64,000 nt of DNA from Epiperipatus broadwayi (lineage: Eukaryota > Onychophora > Udeonychophora > Euonychophora > Peripatidae), in contig JAQFVV010012537.1 in NCBI GenBank assembly GCA_028023455.1, positions 2,046,001-2,110,000 of the forward strand, given 5' to 3'. The notes beneath the pieces were generated by a model. That model was given only the letters and a program-made list of their open reading frames with translations, was not told the DNA's origin and did not search any database. Positions 37,972-48,545 of this stretch are shown here, one piece after another. Both the position numbers and the translations under genes were made by a program. The first letter of the stretch is position 1, and the number at the start of each line of letters is the position of its first letter.

Positions 37972-39249
37972 GTTTGTCATCGATGAACCAACATATCCCA
38001 CTGGATGGCGCTGTTTTCACGCTAAAACACATAAAAATGCCATTTCCGCAGCCAACATGTTCGAACCTGTGTTTTCTACAATACAACCTTTTATGTTGTA
38101 CTACAGTTTGCAGGCCGCTATGTCGCATCACAGTACAGCATGTATATTTACGCAGCAAATACATTTTCCCAATTCACACAGTTTATAAAAAGGTTATGGC
38201 TTGGGGAGAGGGGGTGTTTTTTTAATTGGATAGAAATGTTATTTTCATTGGATTTTTATTTTATTTTAAAGTATTGAAATGTTCAGATTTCGTAAAGTAA
38301 TAATTAACAGACTTTTTACACCGTAGTGTATTGAAGTTTTAGGTAGTAAATTTTGACGAGATATATGTATAAAGTGAATTGAAATTAGGTAACATGTCAA
38401 GTAACATACTGTTTGTAACATTTCCATGTGTGTATATATTTTTGAAATAAAAAAGAGCGTTAACACAAAAATATCCAGTAAGAAAAGTACAATTGTACAC
38501 TGTTTTTTTAAATGTCATAAAAAGCATATATTATAAACATTTTATATATATATTTGTCATTGTTTAAAAAAGTTTCAGTTTCTTTCTTTTCTCCAACTAC
38601 TGTTATACTTTGTTGAATATAGTTTACATTTATTGTTATCATTTATGTTATAGATGTTAGTAAAAAAAATATTTACAAAAATACGATTTTGATATTTTTT
38701 ATTTTAACCATAAACCTAACCCTAAAACTAACCCTAAAGCTAACCCTAAAACTAACCCTAAACTAACCCTAAAACTAACCCTAAAGCTAACCCTAAAACT
38801 AACCCTAAACTAACCCTAAAACTAACCCTAAACTAACCCTAAAGCTAACCCTAAAACTAACCGTAACAACTTTTACTTTTAGTTGTGATTCTATTTGAAA
38901 TAAAAAATAGTGGTAAACAACAACAAAAAAGCTGTAACCCCAGCAAAAAAATCTCCAATAGAAAATTAATTTTTCTAATAAAAAGAAAATTAAAAAAGAC
39001 GAATCAAATTGTAATTTGTTTATTTTAATTTACATTTATTATTATCATTTAATTTGTATACATTAATAAAAAATAATATTTAAAATTAAATAATATTTAA
39101 AAAAGACGATTTTCTTTTGTTTTTATTTTCACATTACAAAAAACACATCAAAATGATTATAATTAATGGCCTGTGAATGATCATATTTTATAGTTTTAGC
39201 ATGATAACTGTGCCATCCAGTGGGATATGGTTGCTCATTGATGAGAACC
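37972..39249. mobile_element. Non-autonomous TIR element carrying a telomere-like array
   Basis: Terminal inverted repeats of about 70 imperfect bases: the left starts GTTTGTCATCGATGAACCAA, and the reverse complement of the right starts GGTTCTCATCAATGAGCAAC. Both continue with CATATCCCACTGGATGGC. The perfect 8-bp flank AAATTTTA occurs at 37964-37971 and 39250-39257. No transposase frame exists in the 1278 bp. The short frames at the left end (37919-38225) are TIR sequence. The interior carries a CCCTAA-based minisatellite. The superfamily is not assigned; the 8-bp duplication limits it to hAT, Merlin or P-like. Confidence 0.85.
38715..38868 (+). repeat. Telomere-like minisatellite CTAACCCTAAA(A/G)
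   Basis: About 13 tandem units of 11-12 bases, each containing CTAACCCTAAA with an extra A, an extra G or nothing. The variant order (A, G, A, none, A, G, A, none, A, none, G, A) hints at a higher-order unit. Each unit contains one CCCTAA, the complement of the animal telomere hexamer TTAGGG, but the array is not a pure hexamer repeat. Confidence 0.92.
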
Positions 39250-39257
39250 AAATTTTA

Positions 39258-40714
39258 TTTAAAATTAATTTAAATAATGGGATAAAATATTAAAATAATA
39301 ATGTAAGATATTAAGATATTAAAGATATGCTTTAATATCAATATGTATATATATATAAAAGTAATTTTATCTATAGAGCATGACAGATCTTGAAAACTCT
39401 CTGAGAGATCAGTAATGAGATCAGTCCAGTTAATTCCTTAGAGTAACCATGATTAACTATATATCAACCAGCAGTATCAACAAGTAAAAGGAAGCATAAG
39501 TACTCACCATTCATCATCATGAATAATCAAACAAAATATATCAATCATAAATCAACAGTTAATCTTGTTACTGGATTTGAAATGAGTCTATGGTTGACCA
39601 GACTACCCATTTAGTCTCTGTCAGCTTGGGCAATTATTTAAACATAATTTGGATGCATCATCTTAAGTGCTCTTCATCAAAATACATAATAATCAAAACA
39701 ATAATATTGGGATATTAAAACATGCTGATGATCATCAATGATCTGGCTACTTAGTACCATTAATATACTGGTTAACTATAAACTTAATTTTTAATAGACT
39801 AAATTCCCCATTTATATATCAGCCATTATGCATGACTCTAGCTCAGAGAACATAAGCTTTATTACTTATACAGTGATCAAGTGATGCAATACATAATATT
39901 CTAAAACTTTACAAGTTTACTGGAATAATTTTAATAATGAAATATAAGTTTATTAATAACAATAAAAATTGAAATAATGTCTCTAGAATATGGCTATACA
40001 TTTAAATTAAGCCTTCTGATTATGGTTTACATACATGTTCATATAGGTCTATTTAAAACACAATCAGCACACAGACATGTGGCTGAACATATTTAAAGTG
40101 ACATTTAATAATAAAAAAGACTAAATTTTACACATGTCTATTTGACACTCAATGATATATGCACAGACATGTGCAGTACAATTTATTTATATTTCAATTA
40201 TATAAATATACCAAATGATTAAAATTTTTGAATTATATTTTTAATAGTACAAATATTTTATGCTACCTTTACTTAACTGCATATATATATCTGCATATCA
40301 GTTGTATAAAAATACTATAAATGATTAAAAATTTTACATGTATGTGGGTGTGTATTCGCACACTGCCATTTAACATTATATTTTAATTTAGCACAATAAA
40401 ATTATTAAAGATTATTTCTGCAATTAATTCTCTTTGCTGAATAGTCTTTTTTCTTTAAAAGTAAATACTATCAACTTTTTGATATTTTATAAGTTTTCTT
40501 TCTGTATTGACAGATTACTGTAAAAGGATAAATTAAATATATGTTATTTTCTTTCTATAAAATTATCTATGAATTATTTCTTTTTGATTTTAAGTCAAGT
40601 AAAATTATATATATATATATTTAATGTTATTTTTAAGGAATTACTAAAACAATTTCTTTAAAAAATATATACATCAAGTCATCTCTTTTAGACATTTGAC
40701 TCAAGCAAATTATT
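39258..40714. other. AT-rich non-coding DNA
   Basis: No gene recognised. ACACAGACATGT-type phrases recur near 40067-40165 without clear tandem order. Confidence 0.6.
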
Positions 40715-40946
40715 TATAATTCTATAATTAAAACCACTTCTTTTCTTTTCAAAAACTTTATTTGATGTATATATATATATCCACTTATTTCCAATGTTTC
40801 AACTATCTTTACTCTATAGTCATTTTCAAGGATTTGAAAATGACTATAGAGTAAAGATAGTCAAAACGTTGGAAATAAGTGGATATATATATACATCAAA
40901 TAAAGTTTTTGAAAAGAAAAGAAGTGGTTTTAATTATAGAATTATA
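40715..40946. repeat. Nearly perfect 232-bp hairpin (fold-back)
   Basis: Left arm 40715-40829 and right arm 40834-40946 are almost perfect reverse complements with a 4-base loop (GGAT). The left arm reads TATAATTCTATAATTAAAAC, then CACTTATTTCC and CTTTACTCTATAGTC. Mismatches are few (for example ATGTTT versus AACGTT near the middle, and the length of the TA run). The right arm contains CATCAAATAAAG, which reads like a polyadenylation-bearing 3' end. The short frame across it (40794-41000) is a by-product. Confidence 0.9.
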
Positions 40947-41159
40947 TGGCTACATGTACTGTATATTTTTGAAAAGAAAAAAGGATTGAGTCATAATTAA
41001 AAACAGAAATAAATGGATGTGGCAAATTATTTACTTGTTTTATTTTAAGTTATAGATTAAAATGTCTTTTTAAGGAATATTAAAAAACAACTCCCTGTAT
41101 ATACATTTATTTGTGCTTGTCTGAATGCAGCTGAAATAGCATGTGTATAATTAATTCTT

Positions 41160-41540
41160 CATCTACTGATAGTTTCTTTGGGCAAGCTAGTAGACTGGAT
41201 TGTCATCATGGGTATAGGTAAGGGTTGTTCTGCAGTGATCTCCCTTCTGTCTAGAATTCTCCCAGGCAAACAGCTGTCTTGGATTTGATTTCAGGTAAGC
41301 TAGCAATTTGTCTTCACTTGGTTCAGCTTAGATTTTAGGAAAGCTAGCTGTTTTCCAGAACACTTTTGTAGCTATGAATTTCAACACAAAGAAGTGGGTC
41401 ATTTGCCTCCATGTGAATTCAAACTCCACCATTGAACTGTAGAGCAGCTGCTTCCTTGCATTCTTACATCTTCATGCAGGTTTCTGTATAACTCTGCTAG
41501 CCATTTCTGCTGCTAGTTTGACTGTTGCCACTCTCTGCTA
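41160..41540 (-). pseudogene. Possible LINE coding relic, minus strand
   Basis: A block clearly less AT-rich than its surroundings. The minus-strand translation reads EFTWRQMTHFFVLKFI, then KLLAYLKSNPRQLFAW followed by ENSRQKGDH. A segment of the form K-x-NPK-x-F-x-x-x-x-S-x-x-K is typical just upstream of the RT in several LINEs. A stop interrupts the frame and no RT boxes follow. This is a tentative reading. Confidence 0.35.
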
Positions 41541-41994
41541 CAGTTACCAACAAACTGCATCTAACTCTTACAAAAATATTAGCCAAACTAAAAAACAGAC
41601 ACTTCAAAAAAATTACTATCCAAAGTAAAATAATCTTTTTATCCAATCCTTTTATAGAGTCATCTGAGGTATTAAAAACACATTTTAAAACTGTTTTCTT
41701 CTTGAGTAAAAACAATTCTAATCCTTTTGAAAGCAACTTTGAAATTTTTATCAAAGTGTAATATATAAAGATTTCTACATAAATAGTAATTTACCAATTA
41801 ATTAGTTAAAAACTTTCAAAATCGATAATAGCCAGTTTTACAATTATCAGAAAACTTATTTTTAAATTTCAAAATCAGAATTCAATAAAATATTTATTAG
41901 ACCTTAAATGTTTAATTTATAATCAATTTTTTTTTAAATTCAGAATTATTTAATCTTTTATTATGCTTATTATTCCAGGAAGGTAGAAAATATC

Positions 41995-43074
41995 GGTAAA
42001 GGTTTACTTTAGCGACCACTGCATATACACCCTCTAGTTTTTAAAATTAGAACTAAAATATTCTAAAATCTTATGTATATGCTCCTATATTAAAATTACA
42101 GTAAATATTTATTAAAACATAAAAGATAATAAAAAAAATCATTTATCTTTTTAAGCTAATTATGTCCTATGCATACTAGGAAGGTGGCAGTGCTGTATCT
42201 ACTCTGGAAGGCAAATTCTTGGATGTACTATGAAAATAAAGCTCTGCTGGTACCAGATTGGAATTTCAGCTTACGCTTCACTCTCATCCACATATTTTCA
42301 ATATTCTGGGTATGTATGTCTTGGTCTTTGGGATTCATGAAGTTGTCCTGATGGATGACAACTGAATGCATATATACCCTATTGTTGAGTCTGCTGATGT
42401 TATTGTACACAGCCCAGCCATCTGAAATTATGTGAGTACCTGGTAAAATGTACCACTGGATTAGGTCCTCCAGTGTGACAACCATTCTATCTGTAACTTC
42501 TGTTAAGAAACACTTCCTTGACACTTTCTATACTACCAAAGACCTCTTTGTATAGTCCCCTGTGGTATTTTCGGTGGAAATAATATGTTTTGTTGATTTT
42601 GATAACTAATGGTTCCCCATTGTCATCCATTTTACTAAGAAACATCAGATTTGTGTCTAAATGATTGGCACATTCTTCACGATAAAAATTAGCCCAGTCA
42701 ATGACTATTTTTTTGCTAACTATAAAACTGTACATGTGCATGTAATTCAAATTTTTGAACCCAGAGGGTGTTTTTTTGTAATAAGTGCTATAAATCTAGA
42801 TAGTTTAAATTCTTAAGTTATAAATGTATATAGTTTAAATTCATAAGTTTCAAATAATTTAAACTAATTATTTTAATTAATCTAGTGTAATTCTTTTAAC
42901 TTCTTTAAAATGGTAAATATTTTTTTTATTATCTTTTACATTTTAATAAATTTTAATGTAATTCTAATATAGTAGCATATACATAAGATTTTTGAATAAT
43001 AATTTACTTCTAATTTTGAAAACTAGAGGGTGAACATGAATTTTATGATGTGGTTGCTAAAGTAAACCTTTACC
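41995..43074 (-). mobile_element. Merlin DNA transposon, full boundaries, inactivated
   Basis: The terminal inverted repeats begin GGTAAAGGTTTACTTTAGCR and resume after a short gap at ACCCTCTAGTTTT. The perfect 8-bp target duplication AAATATC preceded by A (AAAATATC) lies at 41987-41994 and 43075-43082. The 1080-bp interior carries a broken IS1595/Merlin-type transposase on the minus strand. Merlin elements make 8-9 bp duplications, which agrees. TIR identity is high over the outer 25 bases (one mismatch within the first 24). Confidence 0.92.
42228..42750 (-). pseudogene. Merlin (IS1595/ISXO2-like) transposase, frameshifted
   Basis: This DDE transposase would cut and paste its own element at the TIRs. 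The upstream frame (42750 to 42487) has DWANFYREE (residues 18-26), a KINKT segment where the family has a catalytic Asp (E-I-D-E-x-x), RKYHRG and VFGSIE. Reading then shifts near 42525 to the second frame (42524 to 42228). That one begins SRKCFLTEV and has TIIS-type HIISDGWAVY (Asp35, second catalytic residue) and HTQNIENMWMRVKRKL (Glu76, third). Asn at the first catalytic position and the frameshift both predict loss of activity. The N-terminal zinc-binding part expected upstream was not found, so the gene is also shortened; family members are usually about 280-340 residues. Confidence 0.88.
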
Positions 43075-43100
43075 AAAATATCTATTAAAATTTTTTTTCT

Positions 43101-43349
43101 GTGTTTATTTCTACTTTTCCTTTACTTTATGTAACCCAACTGGTTACAATATTATCAGCCAGAAAACAATTTTCTGGCATCAAATATATATATTTACTCA
43201 ATACAGTTGATGCAGAACTGGAAGGATATACCCATGAAGTTTGTTTAAATCTTCATTGCTATTCAGGAGTTTTGATGTTATTAGCAGTAGTAGATTCCAA
43301 AGGGAAAAGATACATACTAATCTGTTGTTTCATTTTTACCAAAAAATGA
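43101..43349 (+). other. Open frame of 82 codons, unrecognised
   Basis: It lies just outside the Merlin element. The segment HCYSGVLMLLAVVDSKGKRY has the cadence of a DDE transposase strand, but no catalytic context could be followed. It may be a fragment of an older DNA transposon or chance. Confidence 0.2.
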
Positions 43350-43408
43350 GACCCTCCCCCCACACACACAGGGAAAAAAAAATATTTAAGTCAAAATGAT
43401 TAAAATTG

Positions 43409-43513
43409 TCTTGCGTTGTTAGCCGAGAGGTATCGCAGCTGCCATGCAAGTAAATAGTTGGTTGCAGACGGTTGTGGGTTCGCATCTCGGCAGATGCTAT
43501 GACATATAAAAAA
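43409..43513 (+). mobile_element. tRNA-derived SINE, copy 1, with 16-bp TSD
   Basis: A body of about 105 bp with box A-like TAGCCGAGAGG (43420-43430) and box B GGTTCGCATCT (43477-43487), ending TATGACATAT plus an A tail. The 16-base flank AAAATGATTAAAATTG occurs at 43393-43408 and 43514-43529. The spacing and boxes fit an RNA polymerase III promoter derived from a tRNA. It lacks any long tRNA-unrelated region, so it is very short for a SINE. Confidence 0.88.
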
Positions 43514-43529
43514 AAAATGATTAAAATTG

Positions 43530-45634
43530 ATTTCCAGGCGACCTGTAAAATTGGTTAATTTATATCAAAATCTCAAAATGATAATTAATAACATTAAACA
43601 AATAATCAAATGTTTTTATTGGTTGGAGATCATTAGTTCAAGTGTTGGAAGTGTCAAAAATGGAACTGATGCAAGGATTTTAGATTCAGAATTAAATATT
43701 CCACTATTGCACTAAACCATGTAAGGCATTAAGCTGCAACTTACAAAATTCTTATTATCCTAATCAGCCTCCATACTTCCAGACGAGTTAGATTTTGACA
43801 AAATAACTCCTCTGGCTAATTTCTGTTCTAAACTGCTCTCCAGATCCCAGGAAAGTAAACAAATAGAAAACAGAGTACAAAAAACCAAAACTCAGCTAAG
43901 ATTTCAAAGATTTTCTTAACAAATACTAAAATACTGTTTAGCTATGTTATGAATGATCACAGATTAATGATAATGGATACTAGCACAATCTTGAAGATAA
44001 TCTCCCAGATGATATTAATAGAAACAACAGAAAATCAGGCACCCATAGTAGACAAAGTTGGTCTTAACATCAAATTGACCAATCAGAAATATTGATTAGG
44101 CAAATACCAATCGATAATAGTGAAAATAGAAAACCTCTAGCTAAAATATCATTAAAGATCACCAAGATAAAGTACTGCAAAGAAATAGAGTAGCATTTCA
44201 CTACAGATTAAAAAGCAACTCAAATACCAAATGTCTGCACATATATATAGTTCACAAATATTGCATATAAAGAAGAAACAGCAAGGTAGACAGAAATGGA
44301 TAGAAGGGTCCATTCTAAAAAAACTTGATGAGGTAAAGTGATATTTTATAAGAGCAATAGAAATATTGTAAAAAACTTGGATATCGATAATAATCAACCT
44401 AGATTTGGGATCTGCAGTGTATATGATATAAAAAATATCAATAAAAGAAATAATCATCAGATATAATCTACTTGTTAAAATAATTATAAATTACTAAGGA
44501 AAGGTAAGAATGTCAAACTAAGTCACAAAGACAATAAACTTAAATGGAAGTTAGTTAATCTTAGTAAATATATTTAGAAACAAAAGTATAAATAAACAAT
44601 AAATCTATTATCCAATGGATTAGTGACAACCTTGGATCTTTGGATTCCAAAAATGAAGTAAATGAATATATAGACTGAAGTTCTCAATTGCAAACAGTTG
44701 TATTATCTGGGAACCAAGGCTAGTAATCCTTTTTGGGGACACCCTCAAATGTAATAGATTTATACAAAGATCACTCTAGAACCAAACAAATGGAAAGTCT
44801 TTATTGTATATGATGGCCTACCTTAGACACTAAGATCAAGAAATGCCCACCAATACCAGAATTGTGAAACAAACCAAAACATACCATCAAAGAATAAAAA
44901 CTAGTCATAGACCTGACCATTATGGTGAGAGGAAGCAAAAATAAAAAATAATAAAAGCAAATAGATATTTTAGATTGTATGCTCAATGGGACTACCAAGT
45001 GAGTTCCAGCACCAGTTATAGATACAAAAGGCATACTGGTTGTTCAAATTCTTAGTGAACAATGACAACATATGAACAGAGAGTAGTCAAGACATGGAAA
45101 GTGCATAAGAATTTCCAATTCCTAATTGTGGTCAAACAGAATTACAATTAAAAATTTGAGCTCCATAATCCATCACTTGGCAGACTGGAGTAATATAAAG
45201 AGAGTTGCTTCTGAAAAGTATTGTAAATGGAGAGGTCATGTATTTTTTTGGTCTTATATATAACTTGATGAGTGATTGAAAACAATTATTGGCAATATGT
45301 ATATTTTATTACATATCTAAGATATTATTACTTAGCAATTATGTGAGAGCTTTTGTGTACAACTTAAGTTTCAAATAAATTATAGTACTGATATTTTTGA
45401 AATGTCTCAATTAAACAGCAGAGCTAAAATAACATATTGAATGTACTTTTTTAAGAATAATTTGAGAATACATTTTACTATGGTAAAAACAGTATCAACC
45501 AAAGTTTTATTGTAAAAAAGAATAGTGTAATGGAAGACAAAACTTTGCAGTTTTAATGCCAAAAATAACACCATGATACATGACATATTCAGAACTAATC
45601 TGTAAATTAAGTCATCATCATTTCTGACCACTAT
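43530..45634. other. Non-coding, A-rich, possibly old LINE-derived
   Basis: No motif could be assigned. The open frames on the minus strand (44152-44457, 44801-45034, 45407-45652) have no family. The A-rich plus-strand bias (43850-45050) resembles decayed LINE coding sequence, but I could not align it to the copies in this window. Confidence 0.4.
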
Positions 45635-46490
45635 CAGTTTGCTGCAGGGCAAAGGATTCTTTCTCAGATCTTCTCATCATACCAGCTAAATTCATTATTT
45701 TATCCATCCCTCTCACATGTGATCTCTCTCACTCCCTTGATATTTTACCCTTTATTTCATTTATTCACCTCACTTGTAATTTCTTTCTAGATATTTTACA
45801 ATCTTTTGATGTCTAGCTTAAGATTTCAACTGCCCATCTATTATCATTTCTTCTAAAAATATGTCAAGCCAGTTCCTTTTCAGTTTCTTAATTCTTTCAA
45901 TGATGTTAGTAACACATTTGTTTTTTCATCCATGTATTTCATTTCTGTTCTCTTTTTGTTACTCCTGATATATATATTTGTTTATATTTTATTGAGAGTT
46001 CTGAAGTCTTTGAATTGCCTTTTTGTTAAATTTCTAAGTCTCAGATCCATAAATAAGAATTGGTAAAATACATTTATTAAAAACCTCTCTTTTCAAATAC
46101 AAACATATTTGTTTTTAATCTTATTTCTATCAAAAGTACTTCATCCTAATTTAATTTTATGACATCTTAATAAACATTAGCAATCTTTAGTATTTTTTTG
46201 AGAAAATCCACTGAACATTACTTTAGTCTTTTTAGTATTTATCTTTAGTCCTATTTTTTCTTTATTTCTACTGAAACTCTGAATCATTATTTGCAAAAAC
46301 AACCACATCATCTGGAAAATCTACATAATATAAATAATCTCACTCTTTCTTAGTTTCTCATTTAATCCATATAATACTTTTTTAAAACTGTTTTAAAAAG
46401 TTTTGGAGATATGGAATCATTTTGTCATACACCCTTCTCAATGTTAATATCTCTATGTAATTTAATCTTTATTACTTAAATATAATTAAT
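45635..46490 (-). pseudogene. RTE-like LINE relic, minus strand
   Basis: Reverse-complement match to the tail and RT C-terminal half of the 22-24 kb copy. Plus-strand landmarks are TGCAGGGCAAAGGATTC (tail end), TCAGATCCATAAATAAGAA (counterpart of the TYGSETW region) and CCACATCATCTGGAAAATCTA (about 46303-46323, counterpart of DFADDVV). Then ACCCTTCTCAATGTTAAT is the counterpart of INIEKGIRQGD. Frames are broken throughout. It abuts the Penelope-like relic, which runs on the other strand. Confidence 0.75.
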
Positions 46491-46719
46491 AATACACTGA
46501 TGCATTGTGGTGAAACTTTTCTATATAATAATTTATGTAGGCTTAGCACTTTCAGAGTTTTTTGTTATTCCATAATCATAGCCTCTTTAGATTATCAACA
46601 TCATTATATGCAAATGTATTTTTTAAAATCCATAATATAGGATATAAGATCTTTTATTATATTTAAGTATGTCTTTATAGATAAATATTAATTAAATAAT
46701 GGGAAATATTCTATTTTAA

Positions 46720-48545
46720 ATTTTGATCCTGGTAAGAAAATGAAATCTAAGTTTATTGAAATTATAAAAATTATGTTTTAATGAATTTTTTAAAATTGAT
46801 CCACTTATTTAAATTGTTATCCTAGTGATTTTTTTTTTTTGGCTCCTAAGGTTTTCTTTAATTTGAAATCTCATAAAGATAATTTTTCTTTAAGGTGCAT
46901 GTTTGATTTTACAGAGGGATTGTTGATAAAATTTCTTATAATGTTTTTTAAAAATTATATAAATTTAGGTCAATTTTGTATCTCTTCATTTTTTGAAGCA
47001 TATGATAAAATTAATGGATTTGTTTTAGAAAAATATTGTGTTTTTGGTAGTTTAGATATTGAAAACATATATCAATTGGTTGACAGGATAAAAAGCATTA
47101 ATGTGTTTCTTAATGTTTTAAAGAAACTTGAAAATTTTTTTGCAGAGAAGATTAAAGTTATTCATGATTTGCTATTGTTATTAGAAGATTCTATGCATTT
47201 TATGTGTAATGATGAGTTTTATAATTAAAGGGAGTTGGATTATTGTTTATGTTATTTCTCCATTAATGTTCTCTGTCTATATTGATTTTTATTTTTTAGA
47301 GAATAGTGTTATTAATAATTTTTCTGTTTCTTTAAAATTATTTGTTAGATATGCTAATAAATGTTTGCTTGTTATACAGGAAAATAAATGGATTTTTTTG
47401 ATAGATTAAACGTTTGAATCTAATATTAAATTTATTATTTAGAAAAGTACATTTGAATTTGTTAAGTTAAAATTTTTAGATTTAAATGTTGATAACATTG
47501 ATAATGTTTTATTTTGTAGTCATTTTATTAAAAAAAATAAATAAAAAATATGATTAGGCCAGACAGTTATCACCCTTTTACTGATAAAAGACTTTCTTTA
47601 TTGAATTTTTATTCTAGGAATAGAAGGCTTAATAATTTTGAAAATAATAGTTATATTTAAAGGAGTCAATTTGCTTCTGACTATATGGAATTATGATATA
47701 ATCATGAATTTATTAAAAATATTATACTTAATTAAAATATCTATAAATCTGTTAATAATAAAGATTTAATTGTTAATGAGAATAAAGAGTTTATTTCTTT
47801 CCCATATAAGTTATCAATTACTAAATTGATTTGTAAGAATAATTTTTTATTGGGTGCTATGAAAGTGGCCTGGAAGAAAGACCTGAGTTTAAGTTCATTA
47901 TTAAATAGTTCAAAACAGTCAATTAATTGCAAATCCATTCCTGGAGTAGTTTATAAGATTCCTTGCAGTTGTCATAAAATTTATATAGGTTAGAGTAAAT
48001 TAAATTAAGTCTTAACGAAAGCATTAAAGTTCATAAGAGTAGAGTTAAAAATAGTTATCATGACTCAGCTTTGAATAATCATGAACTGAATATAGATCAT
48101 AAAATATTATTCAACAATGCAGAGGTTATCTTTTATGAAAAAATTGAATTGAAAAGAAGAGTAAAAGAAACTTTGATGATAATTTTTTTTTTTGCATCTG
48201 AGGTCATCAATCTCATGAAGACATCCTTGATGTTAATTAAAGGAAGTTGGTTTTTGAAGTGAGTGAAGAGAAAGGTATTTTGTTTTGTTTATATATATAT
48301 TGTATGTTTAGTTGAATTTCACTCGACAAGGTCGATTTGTATGCAATTGAAACTATGGTTGTGGAAGAATTTTAGTGAAATTTTCTTTTTGGCTAGTATT
48401 GTAATGTTATATGATTTTCTATTTTATATGATTATATATATATATTTGAATTTGTAGCCCTGATGATGGCTGCTTGCTGGTTGAAAACTGTAAACAAAAA
48501 TGAATACATTTTATTTCATTTTATTTTATAGATTGTATTGTAAAT
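46720..48545 (+). pseudogene. Penelope-like element relic (RT plus GIY-YIG endonuclease)
   Basis: Plus-strand frames give the Penelope order. First is an RT N-terminal part starting APKVFFNLKSHKD (46839). GSLDIENIYQLVD follows (about 47046-47084), with the first catalytic Asp kept. FVRYANKCLLVI (about 47341-47376) is where the family has R-Y-x-D-D, so both Asp are lost. The endonuclease follows: GVVYKIPCSCHKIYIG (47943-47990) is the GIY-YIG core, then a frame with HELNIDHKI and FYEKIELKRRVKETLMI (48085-48180), typical of the rest of this nuclease. Stops separate all parts. The 3' end has CTGATGATGG, GAAAAC and ATTTTATTTCATTTTATT. Penelope elements insert using RT plus GIY-YIG; this one cannot. 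Confidence 0.82.

Noticed and set aside
37919-38225. Cysteine-rich frames at the left end of the telomere-motif element
   Set aside because: They lie in the TIR and sub-terminal DNA; the right TIR does not conserve them.
44152-44457. 101-codon minus-strand hydrophobic, cysteine-rich frame as a membrane protein
   Set aside because: Hydrophobicity follows from T-rich antisense of A-rich DNA; no other support.
46839-47228. Host gene reading of the 129-codon frame
   Set aside because: Order of RT blocks and the downstream GIY-YIG remnant show it is the first part of a Penelope-like RT.
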